Origin: an uncultured Eubacterium sp.
GTDB taxonomy: Bacteria > Bacillota > Clostridia > Lachnospirales > Lachnospiraceae
NCBI GenBank assembly: GCA_934322085.1
Contig: CAKRGF010000030.1
Location: 1 to 33,507, forward strand
Reading direction: 5' to 3'
DNA: 33,507 nt
A program made the translations under genes and the position numbers. Positions within the stretch are counted from its first letter, which is position 1. Every line of letters starts with the position of its first letter. This document shows, piece by piece, positions 21,366 through 29,764 of this stretch. The notes below the pieces were generated by a model that was not told the origin of the DNA, searched no databases, and saw only the letters and a list, made by a program, of their open reading frames with translations.

Positions 21366-22640
21366 ATGGTAACAGCCGTTGTAGGAGCAAACTGGGGAGA
21401 CGAAGGAAAAGGAAAGATTACGGATATGCTCGGTGAAGAGTCCGATATTATCGTACGCTTTCAAGGAGGCAGTAATGCAGGTCATACTATCGTAAATGAT
21501 TATGGTAAATTTGCCCTTCATATTCTGCCGTCCGGCGTTTTTTATAACCATACGACAAGTGTTATCGGAAATGGTGTTGCGCTGAATATTCCGGATTTGT
21601 TTAAGGAAATTCAGGGAATAGTAGACCGTGGTGTACCGATGCCGAAGATTAAAGTTTCGGACCGCGCTCAGATTGTGATGCCATATCATATTTTGTTTGA
21701 CCAGTATGAGGAAGAGCGTCTGGCTGGGAAATCATTTGGTTCGACAAAATCCGGTATTGCGCCATTCTATTCTGATAAATATGCAAAAGTCGGAATTCAG
21801 GTTTCCGAGCTTTTTGATGAAGAACTTCTCCGTGAGAAGTTAGAGCGCATTTGTGTTCAGAAAAATGTTATTTTGGAACATTTGTATCACAAACCGACAT
21901 TGAATATTGACGAGTTGATGGATACGCTGCGCGAGTACCGCAAGATGGTTGAGCCATATGTATGTGATGTGTCTGCGTTCCTTTATGAGGCAAGAGAGCA
22001 GGGCAAGAGAATTTTGTTAGAGGGACAGCTTGGTTCCCTGAAAGACCCTGACCATGGTATTTACCCGATGGTTACATCTTCTTCTACACTTGCAGGTTAT
22101 GGTGCAGTGGGAGCAGGACTTCCACCATATGAGATTAAGAGAATTGTTACGGTTGTTAAGGCATATTCAAGTGCTGTTGGAGCCGGTGAATTTGTTAGTG
22201 AAATTTTTGGAGAAGAGGCAGATGAATTAAGACGCCGCGGTGGTGACGGTGGTGAGTACGGTGCTACGACAGGCCGCCCAAGACGTATGGGATGGTTTGA
22301 TGCGGTAGCAAGCCGTTACGGATGCCGGATTCAGGGTGCGACAGAAGTTGCACTTACTGTGCTTGACGTACTTGGTTATCTGGATGAACTTCCGGTATGT
22401 GTTGGCTATGAAATCGATGGCAAAGTAACAAAAGATTTCCCAACAACAGCTTCTTTGAAAAAGGCAAAACCGGTATATGAAGTGCTTCCGGGCTGGAAGA
22501 CAGATATCCGCGGCATTACGGAATACGATAAACTTCCGGAGAACTGCCGTAAGTACATCGAGTTTATTGAAAAAGAATTAGGCGTTCCGGTTAAATTGGT
22601 TTCCAATGGACCGGGAAGACATGAGATTATTCATCGATAA
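21366..22640 (+). CDS. purA: Adenylosuccinate synthetase
   Basis: A 424-residue cytosolic enzyme that couples GTP hydrolysis to IMP plus aspartate, giving adenylosuccinate for AMP synthesis. The phosphate loop GANWGDEGKGKITDML holds the catalytic Asp near residue 13, and FQGGSNAGHTIV carries the catalytic His near 41. LLEGQLGSLKDPDHGIYPMVTSSS matches the IMP/GTP site; the usual Q-G-x-x-L-D appears here as GQLGSLKD. TTGRPRRMGWFDAV and VSNGPGRHEII complete the family pattern. Two ATGs exist; that at 21360 is one base from AAGGAGG, so the ATG at 21366 (spacer 7) is preferred. Single-gene unit with its own promoter. Confidence 0.96.
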   Translation: MVTAVVGANWGDEGKGKITDMLGEESDIIVRFQGGSNAGHTIVNDYGKFALHILPSGVFYNHTTSVIGNGVALNIPDLFKEIQGIVDRGVPMPKIKVSDRAQIVMPYHILFDQYEEERLAGKSFGSTKSGIAPFYSDKYAKVGIQVSELFDEELLREKLERICVQKNVILEHLYHKPTLNIDELMDTLREYRKMVEPYVCDVSAFLYEAREQGKRILLEGQLGSLKDPDHGIYPMVTSSSTLAGYGAVGAGLPPYEIKRIVTVVKAYSSAVGAGEFVSEIFGEEADELRRRGGDGGEYGATTGRPRRMGWFDAVASRYGCRIQGATEVALTVLDVLGYLDELPVCVGYEIDGKVTKDFPTTASLKKAKPVYEVLPGWKTDIRGITEYDKLPENCRKYIEFIEKELGVPVKLVSNGPGRHEIIHR

Positions 22641-22964
22641 AAGGTTGCTTCAATTTTTTGGTTCCGCAAATTAGAAGAAACTAAAAGATTAGAAGCAAAT
22701 GCATGAAACGGTGGTTGCTTGGATTTTTGCATCTGGGAGGATAAGAAAAAGATTGTATCACGGATACTTGACTTTTTTGGTTCAAACATTACGTTTTAAT
22801 TCCTATGTGGTGAGTGTGCTGCAAATACGAAAATATCAGATAGACGTCTTTTGTCTATCGATATTTTCGTATTTGTTAAGCGGGAGCGGCACACGAAGCG
22901 CATAGGAATTAAAACGTAATGTAGAACCTAAAATAGCCTCAAGCCAACCGTTAATACAATCTTT
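22641..22964 (+). repeat. Gene-free region holding a large imperfect palindrome
   Basis: Arms from 22746 to 22966 mirror each other around about 22849. AAAAAGATTGTAT (22746-22758) pairs with 22954-22966; a perfect 22-bp arm lies at 22786-22807 with 22901-22922; GTGTGCTGC (22814-22822) with 22886-22894; AAATACGAAAATATC (22823-22837) with 22860-22874; ATAGAC (22840-22845) with GTCTAT (22853-22858). The outer left arm (about 22710-22744) still resembles the mirrored last codons of the aminotransferase gene. No gene is supported here. It probably also acts as terminator for purA and for its convergent neighbour. Confidence 0.85.
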
Positions 22965-24059
22965 TTATAATCCCAGCAAAACATCAAGCAACGCATCATT
23001 CTGCTCCGGCATCATAAAGCAGAGTCTGATATATTTATTATTCAGGAACGGAAATGTAGAGCAGTCCCGTATCATCAGGTTTTTGCGTATGCAGGCGTCA
23101 AATGCATCCTCCGAAGTAAACTTATCGGTCGTAATTTTTACGAGTACAAAATTAGCGTGTGCATGGTAAACCTTAAAGTTTGGACTCTTATCAAGGCATG
23201 CACAGATTCGTGCTCGTTCCGAAGAGATTAACTCTCTCGTTTTTTTAATATAATCCTCATCCTGAAACATGATTTCTCCGGCAATTGCAGCCAAGGAATT
23301 AATCGTCCAAGGATTCTTTTTCTGATTGATTTCATTGAGCAAATCACGGTTTCCGCAAATAGCATAGCCAAGTCGGAGTCCCGGTGCTGCAAAGAATTTT
23401 GAAATGCCGCGCAAAATGACAATATTATTGTAGTATTCAGTGAGTGGTATCGCGGTTACTTCTTCCGGCTCCTCGGCAAATTCCACATAAGTTTCGTCGA
23501 CAAGCACGGTGATGGATTTGCGCTTGCAGTAATCCAGAATTTCGCGCATCTGCTGTCGTTTGATGACAGATGACGTTGGGTTGTTTGGATTACACAAAAT
23601 CAGCAAATCGACATTGGCGGCAAGTTCCTCAGTGAGCGCTTTTGTGTCAAGTTCAAATTCGCTGGCTTCCGTGAGGCTGAAGTAATGGGAGCGTCCACCG
23701 CCCATTGCAACCTCTCGCTCGTATTCGGAATAGGTCGGACCCACAATCAGTGCCTTCATCGGATGTGTAATCTGAATAAAGAGCGAAATTAATTCAGTCG
23801 AACCATTTCCGACAACAATATTTTCATAGTCCGTGTGTACATAGTCTGCAATACATTTGCGCAGAGATGTGTATTCACGGTCCGGATAGGTTGTGATAGC
23901 GTCAATGTGATTCGTTAAAGTTTCTTTTAACCGGAACGAAACACCAAGTGGATTTACGTTCGCAGAAAAACTTATAATGTCTTCTTTTTTTATTCCATAG
24001 ACGGCTTCGATTTTCTCTAAATCGCTTCCGTGAAAGTGTTCTTTTGGTTTTAGTGCCAT
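22965..24059 (-). CDS. PLP-dependent aminotransferase, CobD/HisC-like
   Basis: A 364-residue fold-type I PLP enzyme. The N-terminus HGSDLEKIEAVYGIKKEDIISFSANVNPLGVS is the pattern of the threonine-phosphate decarboxylase/histidinol-phosphate aminotransferase branch. GNGSTELISLF binds the phosphate, CNPNNPTS and VDETYVEF hold the Asn and Asp/Tyr cofactor contacts, and ISKFFAAPGLRLGY has the Schiff-base Lys221. The C-terminal Arg in KYIRLCFMMPEQ contacts the substrate carboxylate or phosphate. The longest frame starts at 24158, but ATG 24059 has GAGAGGAG 8 bases upstream and lies downstream of a good promoter (24091-24119). No cobalamin or histidine genes are adjacent, so the substrate is open: HisC and CobD activities cannot be separated here. 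Confidence 0.88.
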   Translation of the reverse strand: MALKPKEHFHGSDLEKIEAVYGIKKEDIISFSANVNPLGVSFRLKETLTNHIDAITTYPDREYTSLRKCIADYVHTDYENIVVGNGSTELISLFIQITHPMKALIVGPTYSEYEREVAMGGGRSHYFSLTEASEFELDTKALTEELAANVDLLILCNPNNPTSSVIKRQQMREILDYCKRKSITVLVDETYVEFAEEPEEVTAIPLTEYYNNIVILRGISKFFAAPGLRLGYAICGNRDLLNEINQKKNPWTINSLAAIAGEIMFQDEDYIKKTRELISSERARICACLDKSPNFKVYHAHANFVLVKITTDKFTSEDAFDACIRKNLMIRDCSTFPFLNNKYIRLCFMMPEQNDALLDVLLGL

Positions 24060-24090
24060 TTGAGTCACTCCTCTCTTTCGTCCTCTCCTT

Positions 24091-24119
24091 ATTATAGTCA
24101 TACTGCGTGAACTTAGCAA
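24091..24119 (-). promoter_or_regulatory. Promoter of the aminotransferase gene
   Basis: Minus-strand TTGCTA (24119-24114) and TATAAT (24096-24091), spacer 17, 31 bases before the start codon. It rules out the longer reading frame start at 24158. Confidence 0.85.
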
Positions 24120-24144
24120 TACAAAAATAGATTGATTCTTACTA

Positions 24145-24173
24145 TTCACAGAATGCATAAAAAATGGTATACT
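24145..24173 (+). promoter_or_regulatory. Promoter of the five-gene operon ending in thiE
   Basis: TTCACA (24145-24150) and TATACT (24168-24173), spacer 17, followed by a leader of about 20 bases. It overlaps an in-frame upstream ATG at 24164, which therefore cannot be the start of the first gene. Confidence 0.75.
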
Positions 24174-24199
24174 ATAGAATTGAGGTTAGGAGGTTATCA

Positions 24200-27100
24200 A
24201 TGAGAGAAAAGATTTTGTCATTGGCAAAAGGAAATTTCATATATGAAACGCCAAAACTTTGTTTATCAATTGAAAAATTGGTGTTTGAGGTAACAGCGGG
24301 AACACATGGGACGGCAAGCTTTTTTTTGGAAAATTCTTTCGGCACAAGAGTGAAAGGATTTGGCACTGTCGAGGAGATGTGCATTGATTTCCTGCCTTTT
24401 TTTGATGGGACAAAGAATGAACTGACGGTTGATGTGGATGCCGGCGAATTAAATCCGGGGGAAAAACTAAAGGGAAATCTAGATTTAATTACTGACTGCG
24501 GCGAAGAAAAACTGCCGTATGAGATTACAATTGTGTCCCCTGTGCTTCGGGATGAAGAAGGAGAGATTCGGGATTATCCGACCTTAAAGAAGCGGATTGA
24601 GAAAAATCCGGAACATGGCGTTGATTTATTTTTGGCACCGGAGTTTCGGGACGCCTTTTTATATCGGGATGAGAGTGGGCGCATTTTATACGACTGTCTG
24701 TTAAAGAAAAATACAAAACTTCAAAGTCTGGAAGAATTTCTGGTGGCGATGAAGAAAAAGGAAGCCATCCGCTTTGAGACAGAGCATCCATCCGGCAGAG
24801 AACTGGTATATGAATTAGATGGAACAGACCAAACCGATGCGATTTCGATTCGTGTGAATACATGGGGACATGCGGGGATTCATGTCCGCACAACGGCGGA
24901 TTTTATTGAAGTGCAGACGCATGTTTTATGGACGGATGAATTTGTGGATGGACGAGATGTTCTGGAATTTACGATTTGTGCAGATAAAATACCGGCCGGC
25001 AGACGCCACGGCGATTTGATTTTGCAGACGCCGTATGAGAAAAAAGTAATACATATTACAGCGCACAACCGAATTGGCGAAAAAGAGCGAAAGATTCAAA
25101 GAGCCAGAAAAAAAGCGATTGCCATGGCAATTCGTATGTTTTTATCATATCAGGAGAAGCGGGTTACGAGAGAGGCATTCGGAAAGTTCCTCAAAAAGAA
25201 CCGCGAAATTCTCGAAAAAATCAGTGGCGCATATGAGCAGGCAGTGCGCGGATATATTGCTGTGATTCTGCGCGAGAAAGAAAATATCCTCTCCTTTTTC
25301 CAGGAGACGGAAAACTTGAAGATGCCGCCGTTAGGGGAACCACTGGAAGAAATAGAAAATTATATCTTGATTCAATTTATTAAAATTATAGATTCTGAGC
25401 GCAAAGAGGACCGCATTGGATTGGCAAATCTGATTTCTTCGTATGCAGAAAACGGATACCAGAGTGACTTGCTGACGTACCTTTTAGCGCAGGTGGACGA
25501 GCGTTACCGCTTTGGGCATTTGTTGGAGAAAGATTTGCGTGCGCAGTTGGAGAGTGGCAGCAACAGCCCGCTTTTATATTCGGCGATGATGCTTGCTTAC
25601 CGTGAGGATGCTACCCTGATTTCCAGTCTGGATGACGTGACAATTAACGTAGTAAACTATGGGTTAAAACGAGGTTTAACTACGAAAGAAGTATCTCTTG
25701 CCGTTAGTTTTCTTGGAGAACGCCTGCCACACTTTGATGCCAGAGTGTTTTCCATTTTACAAAAACTGTATGAGTTCTTTGTCATGACCGATACGCTTCA
25801 TGGCATCTGCGGAATGCTCATCCGAAATGAAATCCGCGATGCAAAATATTTCTCGTGGTTTGAAAAGGGTGTCAACAAGCATTTGCGGCTGACGGATTTG
25901 TACGAATATTATATGTATACGATGGATACGGAGAAAGTTCGGAACCTTCCGGACGCGGTGCTGTCTTATTTTCAATATGAAAATCATTTGAACGACAGAT
26001 GCAAGGCGTTTTTGTACGCCTATCTGGTGAAGCATGCCAGTGAGAGACCGGAAGTTTTAGAGACTTATGGCGAGCAGATTCATAAATTTGTAGAGAGAAA
26101 TCTTATGCACCACCGGATTACAGAGGATTTGGCGGTGCTCTATGAGGCGTGCATAACAGAAGGAACGCTGACAAAGGAAATGGCGGATGACCTTTCCGAA
26201 GTGGTGTTTTCACATCGGATTACCTGCGACAATGACCGGATAGACGGTGTGGCGGTTGTGCATCGCGAGACGAAAGAACAAACCTATTATTCCTTTGAAA
26301 ATGGACAAGCGGTAGTTTCGCTTTATACCCCGAACACACAGTTGTTTTTTGTGGATGAGAGAGGGCTTTACTATTCAGGTACGGTTGATTACCGGATGGA
26401 AAAAATGCTCTCGATGGAGGCTTTGGCGCCTGTGTGTTATGAACTGGGTGCAAGAAATCCAAAGTTGATTACGCACTTGGCATATAAGGCAGAGCGTTCT
26501 GCAAAAATGACGGACATGCAGGCGGCGGTGTTGCAGGATGCGCTGCAAATGGATTGTTTACGGCGGAAAATGCGGGAGAAAATTCTGCTCTGTTTATATG
26601 ATTATTACCACCGCGAGGGCATGGCAGAGCCATTGTTTTCCCTGATTGAGCAGTTTAATCCGATTACACTGAAGAGGGAGCGGATTGCTGATGTGGCAGC
26701 GGACTGCATTGCACAGGGGAAATACGAAAAAGCACAGGTTATGCTGCTGCGCTACGGGGTGCCGGAATGTGATAAGGATGCATTTTCCACGCTCGTAGAG
26801 GCACTTGTGAAAGAACATGAGGATGAATCGGAGCCAATGCTTGTGAAATGGGCGCTTTACCTATATCATCAGGGATGCGCCGGAAAGGAAGCAATGAAAT
26901 ACCTGCGCCGCTATTATACCGGCGATTTGATTACATTTACTTCACTTTATGAGAAGTGCAGGAAAATGCCGGAAGTGGGGGCGGATGAAGATATTACGGA
27001 GCGTCTTTTGGCACAGGTATTGTTTGTCGGTGCCAGTCAGGAGCCATATGAGCCGATTTATCTGGAATATATGGAATCGGGTGAAAACCGGATGTTAGTG

Positions 27101-27742
27101 AAGGCGTTTTTGTCGCAGCTCGCTTATGATTATGTCGTGGAGCGGCAGGAGTTGTCGGAACCGATGTTTGTTAAAATTGAAAAAGAAGCGATGTACGAAA
27201 AGGATGTGGTTATGGTTTTGGCTGCTTTGCGCCATTACCGGTTAGAGGAGCATTTTGCCAGCAAGCAGAAAGAATTTGTGGAAATGAATCTGGAAAAATT
27301 TGCGAGTGAGGGAACCGTTTTTGCCTTTATGAAAGATTATATCGGCAAGGTAAATGTTCCGTTTGAAATTGAAAATACCGTGATTATCCAGTATTATAGC
27401 GGTGCACCGGGAGAAATTCTTCTTTGTGAGACAGACCGTGATGGCAAAGTGAAAAAAACAATGCCGATGCGGCAGGTTTTTCCGGGTGTTTACGTGTATG
27501 AAATGCTGTTGTTTGACGGCGAAGAAAAATATTGTTACATTGAGGAGCAGACAACGGGAGAGAGAACGGAAGTGATGTGCGCCCGCCGCACAGAGCAGGC
27601 GAAAGGCGCGCCGGGATTTTTCCATATGCTTAACGATATGATTGCAGCAAAGAATAAAGGTGATATGGAGTTGTATGGCAGTCTGCGCAGACGTTATGAA
27701 AAGGACCGCTTTGCGGCTAAGAAATTATTTACGCTTCAGTAA
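24200..27742 (+). CDS. Very large conserved protein, DUF5717-like (Ig-like N-terminus plus long helical region)
   Basis: About 1180 residues, with no signal peptide and no clear membrane helix, so presumably cytosolic. Residues about 15-115 form a beta domain (LSIEKLVFEVTAGTHGTASFFLENSF...) of the kind seen in Ig/ASH-like folds. A second beta domain covers about 190-290 (IRFETEHPSGRELVYEL...VIHITAHNRIGE). From about 295 to 1080 it is almost wholly helical, with repeat-like pairs (YLLAQVDERYRFGHLLEKDL; YLVKHASERPEVLETYGEQI). The last 100 residues are again beta-rich (IQYYSGAPGEILLCETDRDGK). I recall this protein type in Lachnospiraceae annotations as DUF5717; function unknown. ATG 24200 follows TTAGGAGG. 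It is first in the operon with the Hsp70-like, TPR-like and coiled-coil genes, suggesting one complex. Confidence 0.75.
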   Translation: MREKILSLAKGNFIYETPKLCLSIEKLVFEVTAGTHGTASFFLENSFGTRVKGFGTVEEMCIDFLPFFDGTKNELTVDVDAGELNPGEKLKGNLDLITDCGEEKLPYEITIVSPVLRDEEGEIRDYPTLKKRIEKNPEHGVDLFLAPEFRDAFLYRDESGRILYDCLLKKNTKLQSLEEFLVAMKKKEAIRFETEHPSGRELVYELDGTDQTDAISIRVNTWGHAGIHVRTTADFIEVQTHVLWTDEFVDGRDVLEFTICADKIPAGRRHGDLILQTPYEKKVIHITAHNRIGEKERKIQRARKKAIAMAIRMFLSYQEKRVTREAFGKFLKKNREILEKISGAYEQAVRGYIAVILREKENILSFFQETENLKMPPLGEPLEEIENYILIQFIKIIDSERKEDRIGLANLISSYAENGYQSDLLTYLLAQVDERYRFGHLLEKDLRAQLESGSNSPLLYSAMMLAYREDATLISSLDDVTINVVNYGLKRGLTTKEVSLAVSFLGERLPHFDARVFSILQKLYEFFVMTDTLHGICGMLIRNEIRDAKYFSWFEKGVNKHLRLTDLYEYYMYTMDTEKVRNLPDAVLSYFQYENHLNDRCKAFLYAYLVKHASERPEVLETYGEQIHKFVERNLMHHRITEDLAVLYEACITEGTLTKEMADDLSEVVFSHRITCDNDRIDGVAVVHRETKEQTYYSFENGQAVVSLYTPNTQLFFVDERGLYYSGTVDYRMEKMLSMEALAPVCYELGARNPKLITHLAYKAERSAKMTDMQAAVLQDALQMDCLRRKMREKILLCLYDYYHREGMAEPLFSLIEQFNPITLKRERIADVAADCIAQGKYEKAQVMLLRYGVPECDKDAFSTLVEALVKEHEDESEPMLVKWALYLYHQGCAGKEAMKYLRRYYTGDLITFTSLYEKCRKMPEVGADEDITERLLAQVLFVGASQEPYEPIYLEYMESGENRMLVKAFLSQLAYDYVVERQELSEPMFVKIEKEAMYEKDVVMVLAALRHYRLEEHFASKQKEFVEMNLEKFASEGTVFAFMKDYIGKVNVPFEIENTVIIQYYSGAPGEILLCETDRDGKVKKTMPMRQVFPGVYVYEMLLFDGEEKYCYIEEQTTGERTEVMCARRTEQAKGAPGFFHMLNDMIAAKNKGDMELYGSLRRRYEKDRFAAKKLFTLQ

Positions 27743-27771
27743 AGGAAAGGACAGGAAAACGGAGAGAGTAC

Positions 27772-28968
27772 ATGAGTGAACGAACACTGCTGCTTGGGTT
27801 TGACCTGGGCGAAGAAAAATCACAGATGGCTGTCTATGACAGAGAAAAGAATATACCGGTGCTTATCGGACAAACGGAAGAAAATCCGGAAGGGCTGATT
27901 CCGACCGAGATTGCACTTTCGGGCGAAAAGCCTTTGCGGGATTTTCTTGTGCGGATTCGCAGACAGGAAGATGTGATTGTTGACGGCAAAATTTCAAAAC
28001 CGTTGAATATGCTGTCTTTCTTTTTTCGAAAATCACTCTCTCTTACGAGAAAAGATTACCCGGGTGAAACGATTAAACAGCTTGTTGTTACGGTAAGGGA
28101 TGCGGATAGAGAATATGTGGAGCTCATTTATGCGGCACTTGAACAACTCGGAATTGGCAGGGAGCGTGCGATGGTGATTAGCCACAAGCAGGCATTTCCG
28201 TATTATGTGCTAAACCAAAAGAAAGAACTGTGGATGAATGATGTTGGTTTATTTGATTATGAGGAAAATACGCTGACATATTATCAGATGCAGGTAGATA
28301 GAAGCAAAAGTCCGATTTTGGTTGGTGTTTCCGAACGCGATTATTCGGGAGCGGTTTCGCTGCCGGAGGAAAATAAAGAGCACAAGGCGGCCGTTTTTGA
28401 AAATGTTGTGTATGGTGCGATTCACAAAAAACTTTTGTCAACGCTTTACATGGCCGGAGAGGGCTTTGAAGGCGGATGGGCAGATTCGCTGTTTCGTAAA
28501 TTGTGTGTGGGCAGAAGGCTTTTCAAAGGAAGAAATCTGTATGTGAGCGGTGCCTGTCTGATGGCGCGTGAGATGGCAGAAGAAAAGCGGTTAGGAGATT
28601 ATCTTCTTTTGAATGAACAGATGGTGACTTCACAGGTTGCGGTGACCTTATATGCAGAGGCTAAGCAGCAGAAGGTAGTTCTTGTGGAGGCTGGAGTTCC
28701 ATGGTATTTAGTCGATGAAGAATTGGAACTGATTCCTTCGGGTGAGACCGAGCTTGCTTTGCAGACAAAAAATGTATTAACCCAAAAAGAAAAGCAGTTT
28801 ATGATAGAACTTGACCCGCTTACCGGACGGCTTGACAGGCACTGCCGGCTGATGTTACGCATCCGTTTTGAGTCGCCGAGCCAATGCATTGTGACAATAA
28901 AGGATGAAGGATTCGGAGAGCTGTTTCCTACGTCAAACCGGATTTGGGAAAAACAGGTAGAACTGTAA
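27772..28968 (+). CDS. Divergent Hsp70/actin-like protein, DUF5716-like
   Basis: A 398-residue cytosolic protein. The N-terminus LLLGFDLGEEKSQMAVYD (residues 6-23) has the phosphate-1 loop pattern of Hsp70/actin folds. TIKQLVVTVRDADREYVELIYAALEQLGIGRERAMVISHKQAFPYY (about 100-145) aligns by eye with the Hsp70 segment leading to its second lobe. DVGLFDYEENTLTYYQM follows, where Hsp70 has its second phosphate loop D-L-G-G-G-T; here D162-Y-E-E-N replaces the glycines. LYVSGACLMAREMA (about 262-275) sits where the adenosine loop would be. The substrate-binding domain is missing, replaced by about 100 beta-rich residues. ATP binding may be lost or altered. GGAGAGAG precedes the ATG and the gap to the previous gene is 29 bp. 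The DUF5716 name is from memory. Confidence 0.72.
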   Translation: MSERTLLLGFDLGEEKSQMAVYDREKNIPVLIGQTEENPEGLIPTEIALSGEKPLRDFLVRIRRQEDVIVDGKISKPLNMLSFFFRKSLSLTRKDYPGETIKQLVVTVRDADREYVELIYAALEQLGIGRERAMVISHKQAFPYYVLNQKKELWMNDVGLFDYEENTLTYYQMQVDRSKSPILVGVSERDYSGAVSLPEENKEHKAAVFENVVYGAIHKKLLSTLYMAGEGFEGGWADSLFRKLCVGRRLFKGRNLYVSGACLMAREMAEEKRLGDYLLLNEQMVTSQVAVTLYAEAKQQKVVLVEAGVPWYLVDEELELIPSGETELALQTKNVLTQKEKQFMIELDPLTGRLDRHCRLMLRIRFESPSQCIVTIKDEGFGELFPTSNRIWEKQVEL

Positions 28969-28987
28969 AAAGAAAGGAGAGGAAAAA

Positions 28988-29752
28988 ATGATTCTTGCCA
29001 AAGGGAAAATAGCAAAAAAGCCATATGAATTATCGTATTTAGGGCAAAATATTTATTCTATTGAAGAATTGTGCTATGTCATTTACCAGAATATTTACGG
29101 CATAAACGAGGAATTTTTTCAGACCTCTCTGGCAAAATGGATGAAAGAAGAACTGGGATTAAAAGAATTAGCAGATAAATTAGAGGCAATGATTGTGGGA
29201 GAGCATGGACTGAAAGATTTGGTTGTTACGACACTTTGCGGCTGTGATTACTACAACGAAGAAGAAATCCGCGGGATTGTAAAGATTTTAGATGAAATTG
29301 ACCATTTGCCGTCTTATCAGAAAAAGAAGATTAAGGCGGACAATTACGTGCGCACCGGACACTATGGAAAGGCAGTGATGGCTTACCGGAAACTTTTGCA
29401 GGAACCGGATGCCATTTCATTTACACCGGAAGAGTATGGAGATATTTTACATAACGAGGGAATTGCCCATTTTTACACGTCTTCGTTTTTGGAGGCGGGT
29501 GAGGATTTCCGCGAAGCCTATATCAGGAATAATAAAAGAGAATCACTGCAGCATTATTTGTGGATTTTGCTGATGGAAGAAAAAGATAAAAAGTTTGAGG
29601 AAGAGAGTTTGTCGTTTGGCTTAAAACCGTCAGAAATTGAGCAGATACGGTTAAAGTATCAGGAAGTGCTTGCCGGTTTTTATGTGCCGGAAGAAACGGA
29701 ATCGATGATGGATGATTACAAAGAGCAGCTGCGGAGGGCATTTGCTTACTAG
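28988..29752 (+). CDS. Helical TPR-like protein of unknown function
   Basis: A 254-residue, all-helical protein with no signal peptide. The N-terminal third (YLGQNIYSIEELCYVIYQNIYGINEEFF...WMKEELGLKELADKLEAMI) is a compact helical domain of a type I do not recognise. From about residue 115 there are helix pairs of TPR character: KADNYVRTGHYGKAVMAYRKLL and YGDILHNEGIAHFYTSSFLEAGEDFREAYIRN, with the typical small-residue and aromatic spacing. It likely bridges partners in a complex with its operon neighbours. AGAAAGGAGAGG precedes the ATG; the previous stop is 19 bp upstream and the next gene 12 bp downstream. I do not know a family name for it. Confidence 0.72.
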   Translation: MILAKGKIAKKPYELSYLGQNIYSIEELCYVIYQNIYGINEEFFQTSLAKWMKEELGLKELADKLEAMIVGEHGLKDLVVTTLCGCDYYNEEEIRGIVKILDEIDHLPSYQKKKIKADNYVRTGHYGKAVMAYRKLLQEPDAISFTPEEYGDILHNEGIAHFYTSSFLEAGEDFREAYIRNNKRESLQHYLWILLMEEKDKKFEEESLSFGLKPSEIEQIRLKYQEVLAGFYVPEETESMMDDYKEQLRRAFAY

Positions 29753-29764
29753 GCAGGAGGTGAC

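Noticed and set aside
22699..22905. 68-residue frame in the purA-aminotransferase gap
   Set aside because: It runs through the palindrome arms and has no plausible ribosome site. Only the short resemblance of the segment to mirrored aminotransferase codons is kept, as a finding.
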